Positions 1-10,953 of a DNA stretch of 64,000 nt are shown in pieces. The stretch is from the NCBI GenBank assembly GCA_014529385.2, contig CM043971.1, positions 98,781,985 to 98,845,984 of the forward strand, given 5' to 3'. Source of the stretch: Adiantum capillus-veneris (lineage: Eukaryota > Streptophyta > Polypodiopsida > Polypodiales > Pteridaceae). The notes beneath the pieces are model-generated. The model saw only the letters and a program-made list of their open reading frames with translations. It had not been told where the DNA came from and did no database searches. Both the position numbers and the translations under genes were made by a program. Position 1 is the stretch's first letter, and every line of letters begins with the position of its first letter.

Positions 1-56
1 TTGCAAAGATTCATCTGAGTCGAACTACATGGACATCCATCTTATGAGACAATAGT

Positions 57-75
57 CCCCCCCCCCCCCCTCCCC
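57..75. repeat. Poly-C tract
   Basis: Fourteen C in a row are followed by one T and five more C. This is a simple homopolymer and a likely site of sequencing or assembly length error. Confidence 0.9.
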
Positions 76-588
76 CGTTTTGCCACTCGCTCCCTTATTT
101 CTCAATTTACAAAGCCTACTTCTAACTTATCCTCAAGATTCAAATCCTACAAATATTGAGACACATGTCGCTTTAGAAGAAACCATATAACACACCAAAA
201 AATGAATCCGCGGCATGAGGGGTGTTTGTATAGGATTTGTTGTACAGTTCATTGAGAACATTGTCAAAGACTTGTGGTAGGTCTGCTCTTGTAAAACAAG
301 TGCAGAGCAATTGGATGTATTTCTGCTAACACCTTGTTCATAAAATGCAAAAAAATGCAAGCAGCATGGGATGTCACGATCCATAATTCCAAGGCTCTTC
401 TCCTGTGCACACGTGAGTTTGGTCTCAACTTGTGAGTTGTCCACATTGTGTGATAGTTGAGAAGTGCATTGCAATGCTGGAAACGTTGAGGCGAATGAAA
501 TGCACACAACCACCTACCAAGGCATAGCATGCCATGATGAGAAAATAGGCCACAACTTCTAACCCTGGCGCAACCAAAGTCCCTCTCT

Positions 589-634
589 CGCGTTCGTGCT
601 CGCGCTTGCGTTCGCATTCGCATTCGCATTCGCG
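589..634. repeat. CATTCG/CGTTCG hexamer microsatellite
   Basis: A short run of degenerate hexamers (cgttcg, ctcgcg, then three perfect cattcg copies). It produces Arg/Met-rich or Glu-rich translations on the minus strand that should not be taken as protein. Confidence 0.75.
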
Positions 635-929
635 AAGCTCCATACTGAGGCTTAATTGTGAGATATAAAAGCCCCTAAAATAGCACACGATGTCACGTGA
701 TGTTTTAGGGCTTTTCCATCTCACTCTCTTAAGCCAATTGAGCATTGATATCTCACTCTTAGGCATCTGTCCCACATGGAAATTGGCCTTTGGTGAGCTC
801 ACAAGTTGTAGGCAAGAGCTTTTTTGTAGATTGAAACCATGTTGAGTGTCTCTTGTTACACAAGCTCGGCTTGTTTTTCTTTTCACAATTTGAGCGCGAT
901 AAAGATAGCAGAGAGAAACTTTATACATA

Positions 930-1068
930 TCATGTATTTACAACTGCACATTGCTATACATTACACCCTCAAGGGGAAACCGTGGGAACACCGAAGCAAA
1001 CGCAACCTGTGAGCCTTGAACCCTCAACCTTGGGGATACATCACAAAGATCTCACCAACTAAGCTACA
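930..1068 (-). mobile_element. tRNA-derived SINE-like unit
   Basis: On the minus strand there is an RNA polymerase III A box (TAGCTTAGTTGG, complement of 1055-1066) and, 32 nt further, a B box (GGTTCAAGGC, complement of 1013-1022) that fits GGTTCRANNC exactly. This order and spacing are those of tRNA genes and tRNA-derived SINE heads. The surrounding bases do not make a clean cloverleaf acceptor stem, so I call it SINE-like rather than a tRNA gene. The 3' boundary (about 930) is a guess; no target duplication was found. Confidence 0.45.
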
Positions 1069-1882
1069 CTTCTTCGGTAAGCCCAACTTGTTAGATAGTG
1101 AATCATCAAGAAGGCTCTAAATGAGGCCAATCATAGATTGTTCAACTTGTTGAGCAAAGGGGCCCCCGCCGTCAAGGGCAACGTGCTAGCGACCTTGGAT
1201 TCTTTTTGGATGTGATGAGGATTTCAAAAACTACACATGAAGGGATTGTTGGGCTCAGCCTTCGCCTACTTAAACATATGGTTTACCCAATCACGCCTTC
1301 TTACAATATCATAGACTTGACCATCTAACCACAAATGGACCTCCTTATGAATATCTTTGATTGCTATTCTTTAATTAGCTTCAAGCATGAATCCATTGCA
1401 TAACCACCCATAAGAATTTCTGTACAGCGGTACTCATATGTATTTCATATTGTTGGTCTTCTTTGTGGTGCAATTTTTCATAAGTATCGTTTGCATTTGA
1501 CTATGTTGCATTGAAAAGTGCTAAACTGTGTCACTTACTTGCTCACATAGAATTGCCAAGCAAGATAGGTTGAAATCTTGCTACTTCAATATGCCTCTCT
1601 TTTTCATTGTTAGCCAAAAGCTTGTGACAAAAGAGTCAATTTTCTTGCTAGTTGTTGCAATACAAGTTGGTGATGCTCAATATATTGTCAATCTAGATGT
1701 TCTTAATGTGGAGTATTTGGTTGACCTTTATGTAGCAATACAAGTAGCACACCCCACTATGCTCACTAGCCCAATAAGGCACACACCTATGCAAGATGCA
1801 TCATAGGAAATAAAAAAGGCTATGACTACAAAAGGAAAATGACAAGACTATAATCCTTGGTAGGGTTTGCTAGTTTTTTACT

Positions 1883-2069
1883 TGTTGGAATTACGCTCAA
1901 GGCACACAACAAAGAGTATTTTACTTAGTGTGCAATGGAAAGATAAGTTAGCCATAGAGTGATGGGTGTATATACAATGCACGGGGGAAAAACCCTCCTA
2001 GTGAGGTAAAAAATGCCCGGAGGTCCTAAGTGTGTTCACACACATCACTACTACATGCATATCGTAACA
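1883..2069 (-). repeat. Cop-A 3' LTR
   Basis: It reads TGTTGGAATT on the plus strand and ends TCGTAACA, so both ends carry TG/CA-type termini. It is 187 bp, about 40 bp shorter than its partner at 4706-4932, because a segment near its plus-strand left end is deleted (joined at ttac|gctcaagg). The sequence is also shared with the Cop-B LTRs on the opposite strand. Confidence 0.88.
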
Positions 2070-2083
2070 AATCCCCCTTGGGA
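2070..2083 (-). other. Cop-A polypurine tract
   Basis: On the minus strand this reads CCCAAGGGGGATTT immediately before the 3' LTR. It is the position and composition expected for the plus-strand priming site. Cop-B (CAGGGGGGATT) and Cop-D (CTTGGGGGATTT) have the equivalent tract. Confidence 0.7.
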
Positions 2084-3480
2084 ATGATGAGGTGAACAAG
2101 AGCTATCACATAGAGTACATGAAAGTGCCATGCCCTGAGGACATGATTAGTCCACAAAAGCTTTGCTGAAAGCTTCAAAATTCTCACAAGACAATGCCTT
2201 TGTGAAAAGATATGCAAGGTTGACCTATGTTCGCACATAAGCCAAGTTGATCCCTCCCTTTGAGATCCTCTCCCTGACATAGTTTTAATACACCTCAATG
2301 TGCTTTGTGCGAGCATGAAAAACTAGGTTCCTCACAACTGCCAATGCACTCTGATTGTCAGTGTTGATAGTGTTGGCAGTGTCCTGTCCAACACCTAGCC
2401 ATAGGCCCCTGAGCCATGCACACTCAACTGTAGCTGTGAAGACTGTCTTTTACTCATCCTCACAACTGGAAGTGACCATAGTAGGTTGCTTCTTGCTCAA
2501 CCATGATATGCATGAGCTACCAAGCATGAAACAAAAACCACTTCTGGACACTCATGTGTCAAAATAGCCAACCCAATTTGACTCTAAAAAAGCATGTAAA
2601 TTTGTCAGCAATGATCCCTACTTGGGATAAAACAAGCCAAGATGTTAAGTGCCACTCAAGTAGCAAAAATCCTCTTGACATCCTGCCAATGCTTAGACCC
2701 TGGGCTATGCATGAATCTGTTGACTTGTGAGAGTACAAACTGAATATTCAGCCTCGTGTTGCATACATAAATGATGCAACTAGCAGCAGTTTGGTAAAGA
2801 GTGACATCGGCAAGATCACCCACATCATGAAGACTCGATTTCAAACCTATTTCCATGGGAGTGGAAATATGTTTGCAATCCTCAAATCCAAACTTAGATA
2901 GCTATGTCTCTATGTAACTTGTTTGACACAAGGCAATAACATCATCACACTATTGAAACTGCATACCCAAGTAATGATGCAACAACCCCAAATATTTCAT
3001 CATGAAAGTAGCATTCAAATCAACCTTAAATTGATCAATATGTCTCTCATTTGGTTTAGTGATCAATAAATCATCCACATAGAGAAGGACAATGAGGAGT
3101 ACGTCACCCTCATGCTTTACATATAATGTGCTTTCTGTTGGACTATTACGAAAGCCTTATTTGACCAAATGAGTGTCAGCCTTCTCATACCAAGCACGAG
3201 GAGATTTCTTCAACCCATACAAAGCTTTCTTACATTTGCACACTTTATCTTCCTGCCCTTTAATGACAAAACCGCAAGGCTACGTTACATAAACTTCCTC
3301 AAATATGTCACCATTCAAGAAAGAAGTAACAATCTTTGACTGATGTACATCCCAACCAAAATGAGCTGCCAATGCCCATAGAAAATTCATAGTAGTCATA
3401 CAACAGATGGGAGAAAAAGTCTCTTCATAATCTATACCTTTTTGTTGTGCATAACCCTTTGCAACAAGTCTAGGCTTGTC
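2084..3480 (-). pseudogene. Cop-A reverse transcriptase-RNase H remnant
   Basis: Read on the minus strand, the segment encodes broken copia RT and RNase H. It begins at the QKGIDYEE-like region near 3440, passes the YGLKQSPRAWYEKADTH region near 3170-3220, then a YVDD-equivalent near 3060-3090, and ends with RNase H near 2150-2850 (CIIYVCNTRLNIQF, HSPGSKHWQDVKRI). Several stops and frameshifts break it, and no frame exceeds 100 codons. It normally converts element RNA to cDNA in cytoplasmic virus-like particles. This copy is dead. Confidence 0.82.
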
Positions 3481-4343
3481 ACTGCTTGATCAAGTGATCA
3501 TTAGCTTTACAATAATGGCAATGCATCTTTCTTTTTCCCTTATCGCCAGAATTTCGAGACAAATTAATGTCAGCAGAAGCATTAGGAACATGTGATTTAC
3601 CACTCACAAAAGAACCATGAGAAGTGGCTACATTGCTATTACCACCTTTTCTTTGAGCATCAATAAAGGCATGTTCAACTACACGTTGTCTAGTCCTTTT
3701 TTTTTTCTTGGAAGAGGCTCTTGCAACAGCAATGTGCATAATGCATCAAACTTGATAATTTTAGGATTTTCTTGGGTCATAAGTCTCAAAGTACTAGCAA
3801 AATTCTAGTAAGAATTTGGTAAGGAATCAAGAACTGTCTACTGAAATGTCTTCACCTGTAGAAATAAGTTTCTCATTGATATCCTTGACACCAGCAAGGA
3901 AAGTTTCCATATCATCTTCCTCATGCATAATCTTCGACTCCATCTCTTTACTAGCAATGCAATTTTTGTCTCATTGCGACTTGCATAAAGACCAGCCAAA
4001 ATATCGCAAGCTTGTTTTGCACATTTTGCTGAACGAATGTGGGTGGTAATAGTGCGCTTCACAGGCAACTCAATCAGTGCATGAGCCTACGCATATTTTA
4101 CATCCCAACGAGCTTGCTCAACCGTAGGCATAATAGATCTGGCAGTAGCAATCTTGCCACCAAAACCTGCAACATCCTCAACATCATCTACATCCTCAGA
4201 ACCAAGATGTACATCAATGCCCTGCACAATGTTCCAAATGCCCTTCAACACAAGGACATGTTGCATCATGTAAGCCCACATAGGGTAACTGTCCCTATCC
4301 AATCTGCAAAGATCTTGAACACATATGTGTTGTTGTCAGCCAT
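3481..4343 (-). pseudogene. Cop-A gag remnant with zinc knuckle, fused to RT by deletion
   Basis: The gag ATG is the complement of 4341-4343 (MADNNT...), matching the gag starts of Cop-B (21648) and Cop-C (61775). Minus-strand pieces include PMWAYMMQHVLVLKGIWNIVQG (4087-4302), a UBN2-type capsid segment (3838-4068), and a CCHC knuckle CHYCKANDHLIKQ that is cut short near 3482. After the knuckle the sequence jumps to RT, so the distal gag, protease and integrase are gone. Frameshifts separate the pieces. Confidence 0.82.
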
Positions 4344-4691
4344 GGTGAATGCTACACCTGATGTGAAAATTGTCCAAAAAGAGGAGAAACAAGGCGGGAA
4401 CAACACGTGCTATATAGCACATACCAAAAAAGATTGTAAGGGACCTGTTATGTAGAAAACGGCACTGACAAAAAATTTGCACAAAATGATGAAATTGGCT
4501 ACGTAGTACTGCTTGCAGTGAAAACGGAGGCCAAAATGAGCTCGAATCAAAAATCTGAGCAGATCCGACTCTACAAGCTTACCCAAAATATTCTTCGACC
4601 TACCGACGCTTGCCAAAGCTCACAGAATTTGGAGAAAGGGAGCAGGCATGTACTGGAGTTGTTGGCGACTAAGCTCGGGAGGACGCAACCT

Positions 4692-4703
4692 GCTCTGATA
4701 CCA
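4692..4703 (-). other. Cop-A tRNA-Met primer binding site
   Basis: The minus strand reads TGGTATCAGAGC, complementary to the 3' end of plant initiator methionyl-tRNA. It lies two bases inside the 5' LTR. It fixes the orientation of the element. Confidence 0.88.
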
Positions 4704-4705
4704 AT

Positions 4706-4932
4706 TATTGGAATTAGGGTTGGAGGAAAACACACTCATCTTGGAGAAGATGAAGGAAACTCAAGGCACACAACAAAGAGTATATTACTTAGTGTGCAAT
4801 GGAAAGATAAGTTAGCCCTAGAGTGATGGGCGTATATACAATGCACAGGGGAAAAAACCTCCTAGTGAGGGAAAAGATACCCCGAAAATCCTAAGTGTGT
4901 TCACACATCATTACCACATGTAAATGGTAACA
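4706..4932 (-). repeat. Cop-A 5' LTR
   Basis: This is a 227-bp LTR next to the primer site. Its plus-strand left end reads TATTGGAATT where the family has TGTTGGAATT, a point change in the terminal dinucleotide. It ends ATGGTAACA followed by the TTACT duplication. Confidence 0.88.
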
Positions 4933-4937
4933 TTACT

Positions 4938-5328
4938 TTGCTCAAGAAAGTTCGCTTGAGGTTTGGTAAAACTCGGATGATGATGTGGAGGGAAGAAAGG
5001 GAGAAATGCTAATTATAGTCCTTTGAATTCAAATGGTTGGTCACGATTGTGCTAGGGAGAAAAATGATACTGCACATAGGTAGAATAGTCTCTCATTGCT
5101 CTAAGCTTGAGTTAGAGATAGAGAAGCATGAGAGAGAGGAAGGGAGAGAGACAATACATGAAGAGAGTGTGGGACAGAGTGAGCATACCTACAACCTTAA
5201 AAGATAACCACTTTTTGTCAGATTTAAACAGCAAAGTCGGATTTAAATAGCAAAGAATGTCTCTTTAATGATTGGCAAATGGAAGTAATTTTGATATGCA
5301 AGAGAAAGTGTGTGATTAGCTCACATTT

Positions 5329-5360
<32 letters not shown>

Positions 5361-6778
5361 AAAGAAAGAATGTAAAAAATATTATTGTCATCATACAAGG
5401 GAGGGTTGAGAAGTTTCTTTAGTAACCTTTAGAGAAAGAGTGTTTTTAATGTTGGGGTGGAAAAAAGGAAATTGAAAATTTCAAAAGAGACATTTTAAAA
5501 TTAAGTTATCCACTTATTTTTTAGGTAAAAACTTCTTATTTCAAAAGCCAAAATAGAGGAAAAAACAATTTAAAAACCGAGCACAAGCCTTTTTTCTCAC
5601 TCTTCTAGGCTTGGTCAAACCTGAGTTAAACCTTAAGCATTTTCTCAAATTTTCAAATAAAGAGGCCCTCCTATACCCTATTTACTTCTTAATGGTTCAA
5701 TTTTAGGCAAAATAACAACATTGGAAATTTTCATGGATAGGCTATAACTTTAAATATGAACATTTTTCTCTCCTTAAAAGCAAAAGCATAACAGAACGTT
5801 GAGAACTACTAAGGCTACTCGTGTAGCAATTTAGCCCTCGCTAAAATGACTTTTAGGATGGTAAAGTGCCAAAACTATGAAAAAGGGCAAAAAAAATAAC
5901 ACTCATTTTGTGGCATAGTTTCGGTTGAAAAATCATTTGCAAAAAAAAGAAAGTTAAGTGTGGAAGTAATATCCCAAAAAAAAAAGCCAAGCTTTTTTCC
6001 ACCTGTTAAGACAACTTTGTGGATATAGAACACTTAAAATTTCTTTTTGAAATGAAAGAAGTAATTATCATTATTGCTCAAATGTTTTGGATAAATTAAT
6101 TAGGAGGTGATGAGTATCCCATAGCTGACCGTTATAATACTATTAGCTTTTTTTTTCCATGCAAGATCGTTTAATCGCTATAATTGGTGTGTGAGCTTGA
6201 ACTTAATAAAACTGTACCAACCAATAGTCAAGTTTTGGATAGGATTTAGTTGAGGTTTGTTTTTCTAAAAGTGGGTCAAACTAGCATGACAATTGGACTT
6301 TTTTTAACTTAAAATAATTTAGATAAAGAAAATATTGAGAAAAACAGTTTGGTAAATGATTGGTAACGAGGAAGTATGATCATATTCAAACAAACTAACA
6401 GTACTCTAAGATTTAAGATACTCCTACAATAACCATGCTTATACAAAGGGAAGGCGTTCTTAGAGATCAATTACACCTTCCATGGCATGGTCACATAAAC
6501 AAGTTTCATATGCAAAGCAAACACTAGGGTGTTGATCCAAGGGTTAATTTGATTTTGATATTGCTACCCAGTGTGAGGTGATCTTCCAAACACACCCACA
6601 AGTGATAAACCAAAATGTGGATAAATACTTACCTTTAGATTAGAGAAACTGGGAGTGTACATCCTCATCACACTGTAGTATCACGATTCCACTCCCAAAG
6701 CTTCAATAATCATGGCCAGCTGGATATTATTACAAAAATGGTACTAATTTTAGATAGTCAACTTGGTGATATTATGAC
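4938..6778. other. Gene-free stretch
   Basis: AT-rich sequence with many stops in all frames. The only feature I see is a (GA)n run at 5331-5359. No coding, LTR or terminal-repeat structure was recognised. Confidence 0.5.
5331..5359. repeat. (GA)n microsatellite
   Basis: An uninterrupted GA run of about 14 units. Confidence 0.95.
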
Positions 6779-6976
6779 TTGCCTTCCACATGGCTGGAGC
6801 ATAGCAGCTCTCTGATTAAGGAAAGAGAAACTACTTGTATCTTTCCACACAAGTTTTTCTCATAGGTTTGCTTTCTTGGAGCAAACTTGACAGATAGACT
6901 CCTTAAAAATCAACTTTGCCTTCCATGCCACCGTCTGGAGAAATTAAATTGATTTATTAGTAAGAAAAGAGATACT
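6779..6976. repeat. Direct repeat, left copy, flanking a SINE
   Basis: This ~198-bp sequence starts TTGCCTTCCACATGGC and ends AAAAGAGATACT. It recurs at 7161-7348 with few substitutions and a 12-bp gap. The ends are not TG...CA and no primer site or polypurine tract adjoins it, so it does not look like an LTR. The two copies flank the SINE-like element exactly. Confidence 0.88.
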
Positions 6977-7165
6977 GAATACTACTAGCATACTACTGGC
7001 TCTACTACTTTTGTTTTTCATTACATAGAATCTCCCCAAGATCCTTTAGCATCTCCAATTAGCATGTCCATGCACGTCACCATTTAAAACCAAGCTTAAT
7101 GAGTAGCATTTGAACTCATCACGTACATACTATGAAACTCAACCTAAACCACTAGGCTATTTGCC
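6977..7165 (-). mobile_element. tRNA-derived SINE-like element (copy 1, minus)
   Basis: It is the near-identical reverse complement of 16071-16258, which proves a dispersed repeat of ~188 bp. On the minus strand the head carries an A box (complement of 7149-7159, TAGCCTAGTGG) and a B-box-like AGTTCAAATG (around 7107-7116), spaced as in a tRNA. The tail ends around CTAGTAGTATTC. There is no open reading frame. The family is consistent with a Pol III-transcribed, LINE-dependent retroposon. The 5' end overlaps the right direct repeat by TTGCC. Confidence 0.72.
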
Positions 7166-7348
7166 TTCCACATGGCCAGCTCTCTGATTAAGGAAAGAGA
7201 AACTACTTGTATCTTTCCACACAAGCTTTTCTCATAGGTTTGCTTTCTTGGAGCAAACTTGATAGATAGACTCCTTAAAAATCAACTTTGCCTTCCATGC
7301 CACCGTCTGGAGAAATTAAATTGATTCATAATTAAGAAAAGAGATACT
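7161..7348. repeat. Direct repeat, right copy, flanking a SINE
   Basis: Second copy of 6779-6976. It lacks the 12 bases TGGAGCATAGCA near the start and is otherwise nearly identical, down to the shared GAGATACT end. Confidence 0.88.
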
Positions 7349-7785
7349 TAATAGGGGAACCATGTTTTGCAACATTTTCTAGACACTCACACCGATGGAG
7401 AAAAGAGAATACCTCTAAGGTGCTCTTGATTACCACAAAATAGGACTTTGATCATCACTTCCAAATGTCCACACAGAGAGATTATGAGAGAAAAACACAA
7501 AGATTACTTTTAAGAGTTAAGGAACAAGGACATTCATGGCTTATAAAGAGAAAGTGGTATCTTGTTGAAGAAGCCATCATTTTTTTAGTAAATTAAGATC
7601 CTGACCAGAGGATAGCTCTTGCTTTTGTTGGGGATTTTGTAAGGGGTCTCCTTCAGGTCATTTACTATTAATCACAGATAGACAAAATGGAACTATCCAT
7701 CACCTGCATCACAACTTTTGTTCTAAATTAATTTAACTTAACGCAAAACCAATTTATGCGTATTCCATCTTGCATAATAATTGTA
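7349..7785. other. Gene-free stretch
   Basis: No repeat, coding or RNA feature was recognised between the direct repeat and the minisatellite. Confidence 0.5.
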
Positions 7786-8131
7786 TTAAAAGTAAGATAA
7801 TAATAAGTAAAAAGTGAAATAATGATGAGAAGAAAGATAATGAGTGGCAAGAGAGATAATAAGTAAAAAATGAGATAATGAGTAGGAATGAAATGATAAG
7901 TGGAAAGTGAGATAGTGAGTGTGAAGAAATATAATAAGTAAAAAGTGAGTGAGAAAAGAAATGTAATGAGTGGGAAGAGAGATAATAAGTGAAAATGAGA
8001 TAATGAGTTGGAAGAAAAAAAAATTAGTGGAAAGAACGATAATAAGCAAGCAAAAAGATAATAAGTGGAAAGTGAGGTAATGAGTGGGAAGAGGGATACT
8101 AAGTGAAGTGAGAAAATAATTGGGAAGAGAG
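7786..8131. repeat. Degenerate AG-rich minisatellite (left part)
   Basis: Loosely repeated units of roughly 17-38 bp built from gataataagtgaaaagtgag and gataatgagtgggaagaga. The same unit resumes at 12385 after the Helitron-like insertion, so the array was one tract before being split. The minus strand translates as a long Leu/Ser/Phe-rich frame, which is a low-complexity artefact. Confidence 0.85.
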
Positions 8132-8159
8132 TCTATACTAATAGATAAAGGGGGAAGGG

Positions 8160-8468
8160 ATTCAGGCCCCCTCCCTTGGACACGTGTTGATCCCTGCTTC
8201 CTCCGGCCATTGAGTTCTGCAACAACGCGACACAGGGAAACTGCAGCGAGAAGAAGAAGAGAAGAAGAGAGTTGTCGTCGGTTCCCCACGTGCCCCTGAA
8301 ATTGAAATGCCTTGCAAGCTGCACTCTTAAATGCACAGAACGGTGTTACGACTCCTCTCTCTAGACACACAGTCGGTGTTATGGCTCCTCTCTCTCTCTC
8401 TCTTGCTTCCCTCTCGGTGACGAAACCTCGTGAGCTCTACTCAAGTTGTGAAACTTGGGCACAAACGG

Positions 8469-8545
<77 letters not shown>

Positions 8546-9715
8546 TTGCAGCATCAAGCCATCCGGATTCCGGCTAGAGCTCTGCAGCGCATCAAAGTTT
8601 TTGCTATCCGAGGCCAACCTTGCGCATGCGAGCTATACGTTGGCCCTGCAGATGCTAAAGAGTGGGGGTTTCAATACTGTGCAGCAGCATCCCACCAGTT
8701 GCAGCAGTGCATACCAGTAGCAACGAGCAGCCCGAATGTTGTACATGTGATTTGCGTGTGTGCATGCCTTCTCCAACTCCAGGAGTCCACCCCCTCTCCA
8801 CTACAGTCGACCAAAGTACGCAGATTTCAGCACCATTAATTCATTGCTCATGGTGAATCGCTCTCCCTACACAAGCGCCAACACCCACGTACTCTCCTGC
8901 TGTAGCAATGCCTCCGCCTTCTCTAGCTGTCAGCCCCTCCCCTGCACCTGCTCCGGCCGCCCAGCAGTTGTCGGCTGTCATGCAGCAGTGATGCCCAATC
9001 CCAGCGCCGATCGAAACGTGCTGCAGGCCATCCAGCCTGCCCAACTCCATAGCCGAGCATGCCTCCTTCGTCTTTAACTCCTACTGGCAGTCTCTCAAAG
9101 ACACTTCCCTTCACGCCACCTTGCTATTGTCGCCAACCCCTTCACGCCAACCTCAAGAGGCAGCAACGTCTGATCAAAGAAGACACCCTCTTTTTGCGGG
9201 CAAGTGCAACGCTTCAATAAGCACAAATTATTGCTTGGCCCGTGTTTTGGTTGCAAGGCACCAGTCCATGGTGCTGGGTAGCTTGCACAGTTGAAATCCT
9301 TGCACATTGGCTGCTCTAGCCGTCGATGCTTTGACACTTAATTCCACTCCTAGCAACCTTCTCGCCATGACACTCATCTCCATGCAGCTGCCACAATGGA
9401 GCAGAATGCACCCAAGCCACAATATGGACGTCGAGGATGGTGTGTTGCTGTTATTCACGATTTAAGGTAGGCAGGCAACCCCACAGTTCGAGAGCATCGA
9501 TTGCCCATACACCACTAAAGAGCACCGATATTATCCGCCTTCAAATTAGAGATCTGCATTGTCTACCTGCAACTAAAGAGCCTCAAAACTCAACCAATAG
9601 TGAGCATCGTTCTTTGTTCATTGGCTAAACATTCATATGTGTCCTTTGTAGCTAAGCTTACATCCATTTGTTGCTTTTGTCGATAGTCTGCAACGTGAGG
9701 TGCTCCAGTAGAATC

Positions 9716-9720
<5 letters not shown>
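8160..9720. other. GC-richer segment inside the Helitron, possible captured host fragments
   Basis: This segment is visibly richer in G and C and in mixed codons than the AT-rich flanks. It contains overlapping short open frames on both strands (for example 8312-8839, 8760-9077, 9095-9458), several partly built on the (CT)n tract. None shows a domain I recognise. Plant Helitrons often carry captured exons, which is why I note it. Identity is unknown. Confidence 0.3.
8471..8542. repeat. (CT)n microsatellite
   Basis: About 35 CT units without interruption. It generates poly-Leu-Ser translations in two frames. Confidence 0.95.

Positions 9721-9765
<45 letters not shown>
9721..9765. repeat. (CT)n microsatellite
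   Basis: About 22 perfect CT units. Confidence 0.95.
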
Positions 9766-9768
<3 letters not shown>

Positions 9769-9875
9769 CTCAGAATCATGTGTAACTACCTTTTGTCTTT
9801 CTGTGTCTCTCCCAAGAAGGTAGTGGATTGTGATCAGGGGTAGTGGGGCCCATCGAGGGGATATTAGATGTGCTA

Positions 9876-10018
<143 letters not shown>

Positions 10019-10902
10019 TTCCTTCATTGGCAGCTTGAATGGTGTTGTCATAGCAGGTCGGTTATCTTCTCCTGACAGGATGGTAATCCCGGGACGAGGG
10101 GCTTGGAGGCATGCAGCTTGAAGCTGGAAAAGCTGCATCTTTTGTGGGACTCGGCCAAACGTCGACATGCGAGAATTATCTCAAGAGCAAAACAAAAACT
10201 ATTCTATTATCTAAGGGTGTGATTAGAAAGCTATACCAAGCGATTATAACCACACACATCTTCAACATCTCTTTGCCTACTCCTATCACCATCTTTCTTT
10301 AGATCCAGTGCTACGTTGATTGTATAGATACCTATTTTACACCTTTGACGTCTATCTATCAACTGCTCCCCGCTTAAAAATTAACCCCTAGCTGACATCC
10401 ACTCTGCTTGCAGGCTTGATTGCAGGTAGTTACACACTACCTCTAATATACATAATAGAAATTTTCCCAGCATGCATTGCCATGCAAATATTGAAATATG
10501 TTTGTCCTTGCAGTAGAAACAATAGCAATAGGTACACACTAGCTACTCAATAGAATTTATCCACATCTGTCTCTTGAGCCCCACTAGCAATTAGCACCGC
10601 AACCTTTGCGAGGTGTTCAATGTCTCAAGGTGTGCGTAACCGTAGAGTAGAGAGAAGAGAGAAGTGAGAGTGAGGATGGAAGCTCCTGAGACATGGAGGA
10701 TGATGATCAAATAGCGTCCAAATACGTGTTTGTTGGCTATGTTTAGGAATAAATTGCACAAGCTTTAAAGCAAGCTTAGATCTATCCCGTAATTATTGAA
10801 CTTAAGGCCTGCTACTCAAAAGGAGGATATTATTTACCAATCTACCACACTTGGATGGTAGTAAGGTTATTCCACAAAAATCTTGACCAGCTATTACTGA
10901 TG

Positions 10903-10904
<2 letters not shown>

Positions 10905-10951
<47 letters not shown>
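10905..10951. repeat. (GA)n microsatellite
   Basis: About 23 perfect GA units. Confidence 0.95.

Positions 10952-10953
<2 letters not shown>

Larger units (their letters stand above)
1..1877. other. Unassigned left flank, no gene recognised
   Basis: This stretch up to the first retrotransposon holds short open frames on the minus strand (133-930), but none has a domain or motif I recognise and they overlap each other in different frames. The only structured parts are a C homopolymer near 57-75, a CATTCG-type hexamer run near 589-634 and a tRNA-related SINE-like unit near 930-1068, listed separately. I infer intergenic or decayed repeat DNA. Confidence 0.5.
1883..4932 (-). mobile_element. Cop-A: internally deleted Ty1/copia LTR retrotransposon
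   Basis: Both LTRs are present (1883-2069 and 4706-4932), flanked by the 5-bp target duplication TTACT at 1878-1882 and 4933-4937. The tRNA-Met primer site lies inside the right LTR and a polypurine tract inside the left LTR, so the element reads right to left. Gag runs from the ATG at 4343 down to the zinc knuckle and is then joined directly to reverse transcriptase near 3480. Protease and integrase are missing. Cop-C (57747-62278) carries the missing ~2 kb in the same order, so this is a deletion derivative of the same family. Intact TSDs show that the flanks have not recombined. It cannot be autonomous. Confidence 0.9.

Noticed and set aside
133-928. Minus-strand frames of 121-167 codons
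   Set aside because: Three frames overlap, none with a known motif, and part is hexamer repeat. Not enough to call a gene.
1013-1066. Bona fide tRNA gene on the minus strand
   Set aside because: A and B boxes are present, but I could not draw paired acceptor and anticodon stems; SINE head is the better reading.
6779-7348. Small LTR (TRIM) element formed by the 190-bp direct repeats
   Set aside because: Repeats do not start TG and end CA, there is no primer site or polypurine tract, and the interior is a SINE.
7786-8370. 194-codon minus-strand frame rich in Leu, Ser, Phe and His
   Set aside because: Produced by the AG-rich minisatellite, whose minus strand lacks stops; no motif.
8312-8839. 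175-codon plus-strand frame with long Leu-Ser run
   Set aside because: The frame is carried by the (CT)n tract and no domain is visible outside it; three overlapping frames are equally open.
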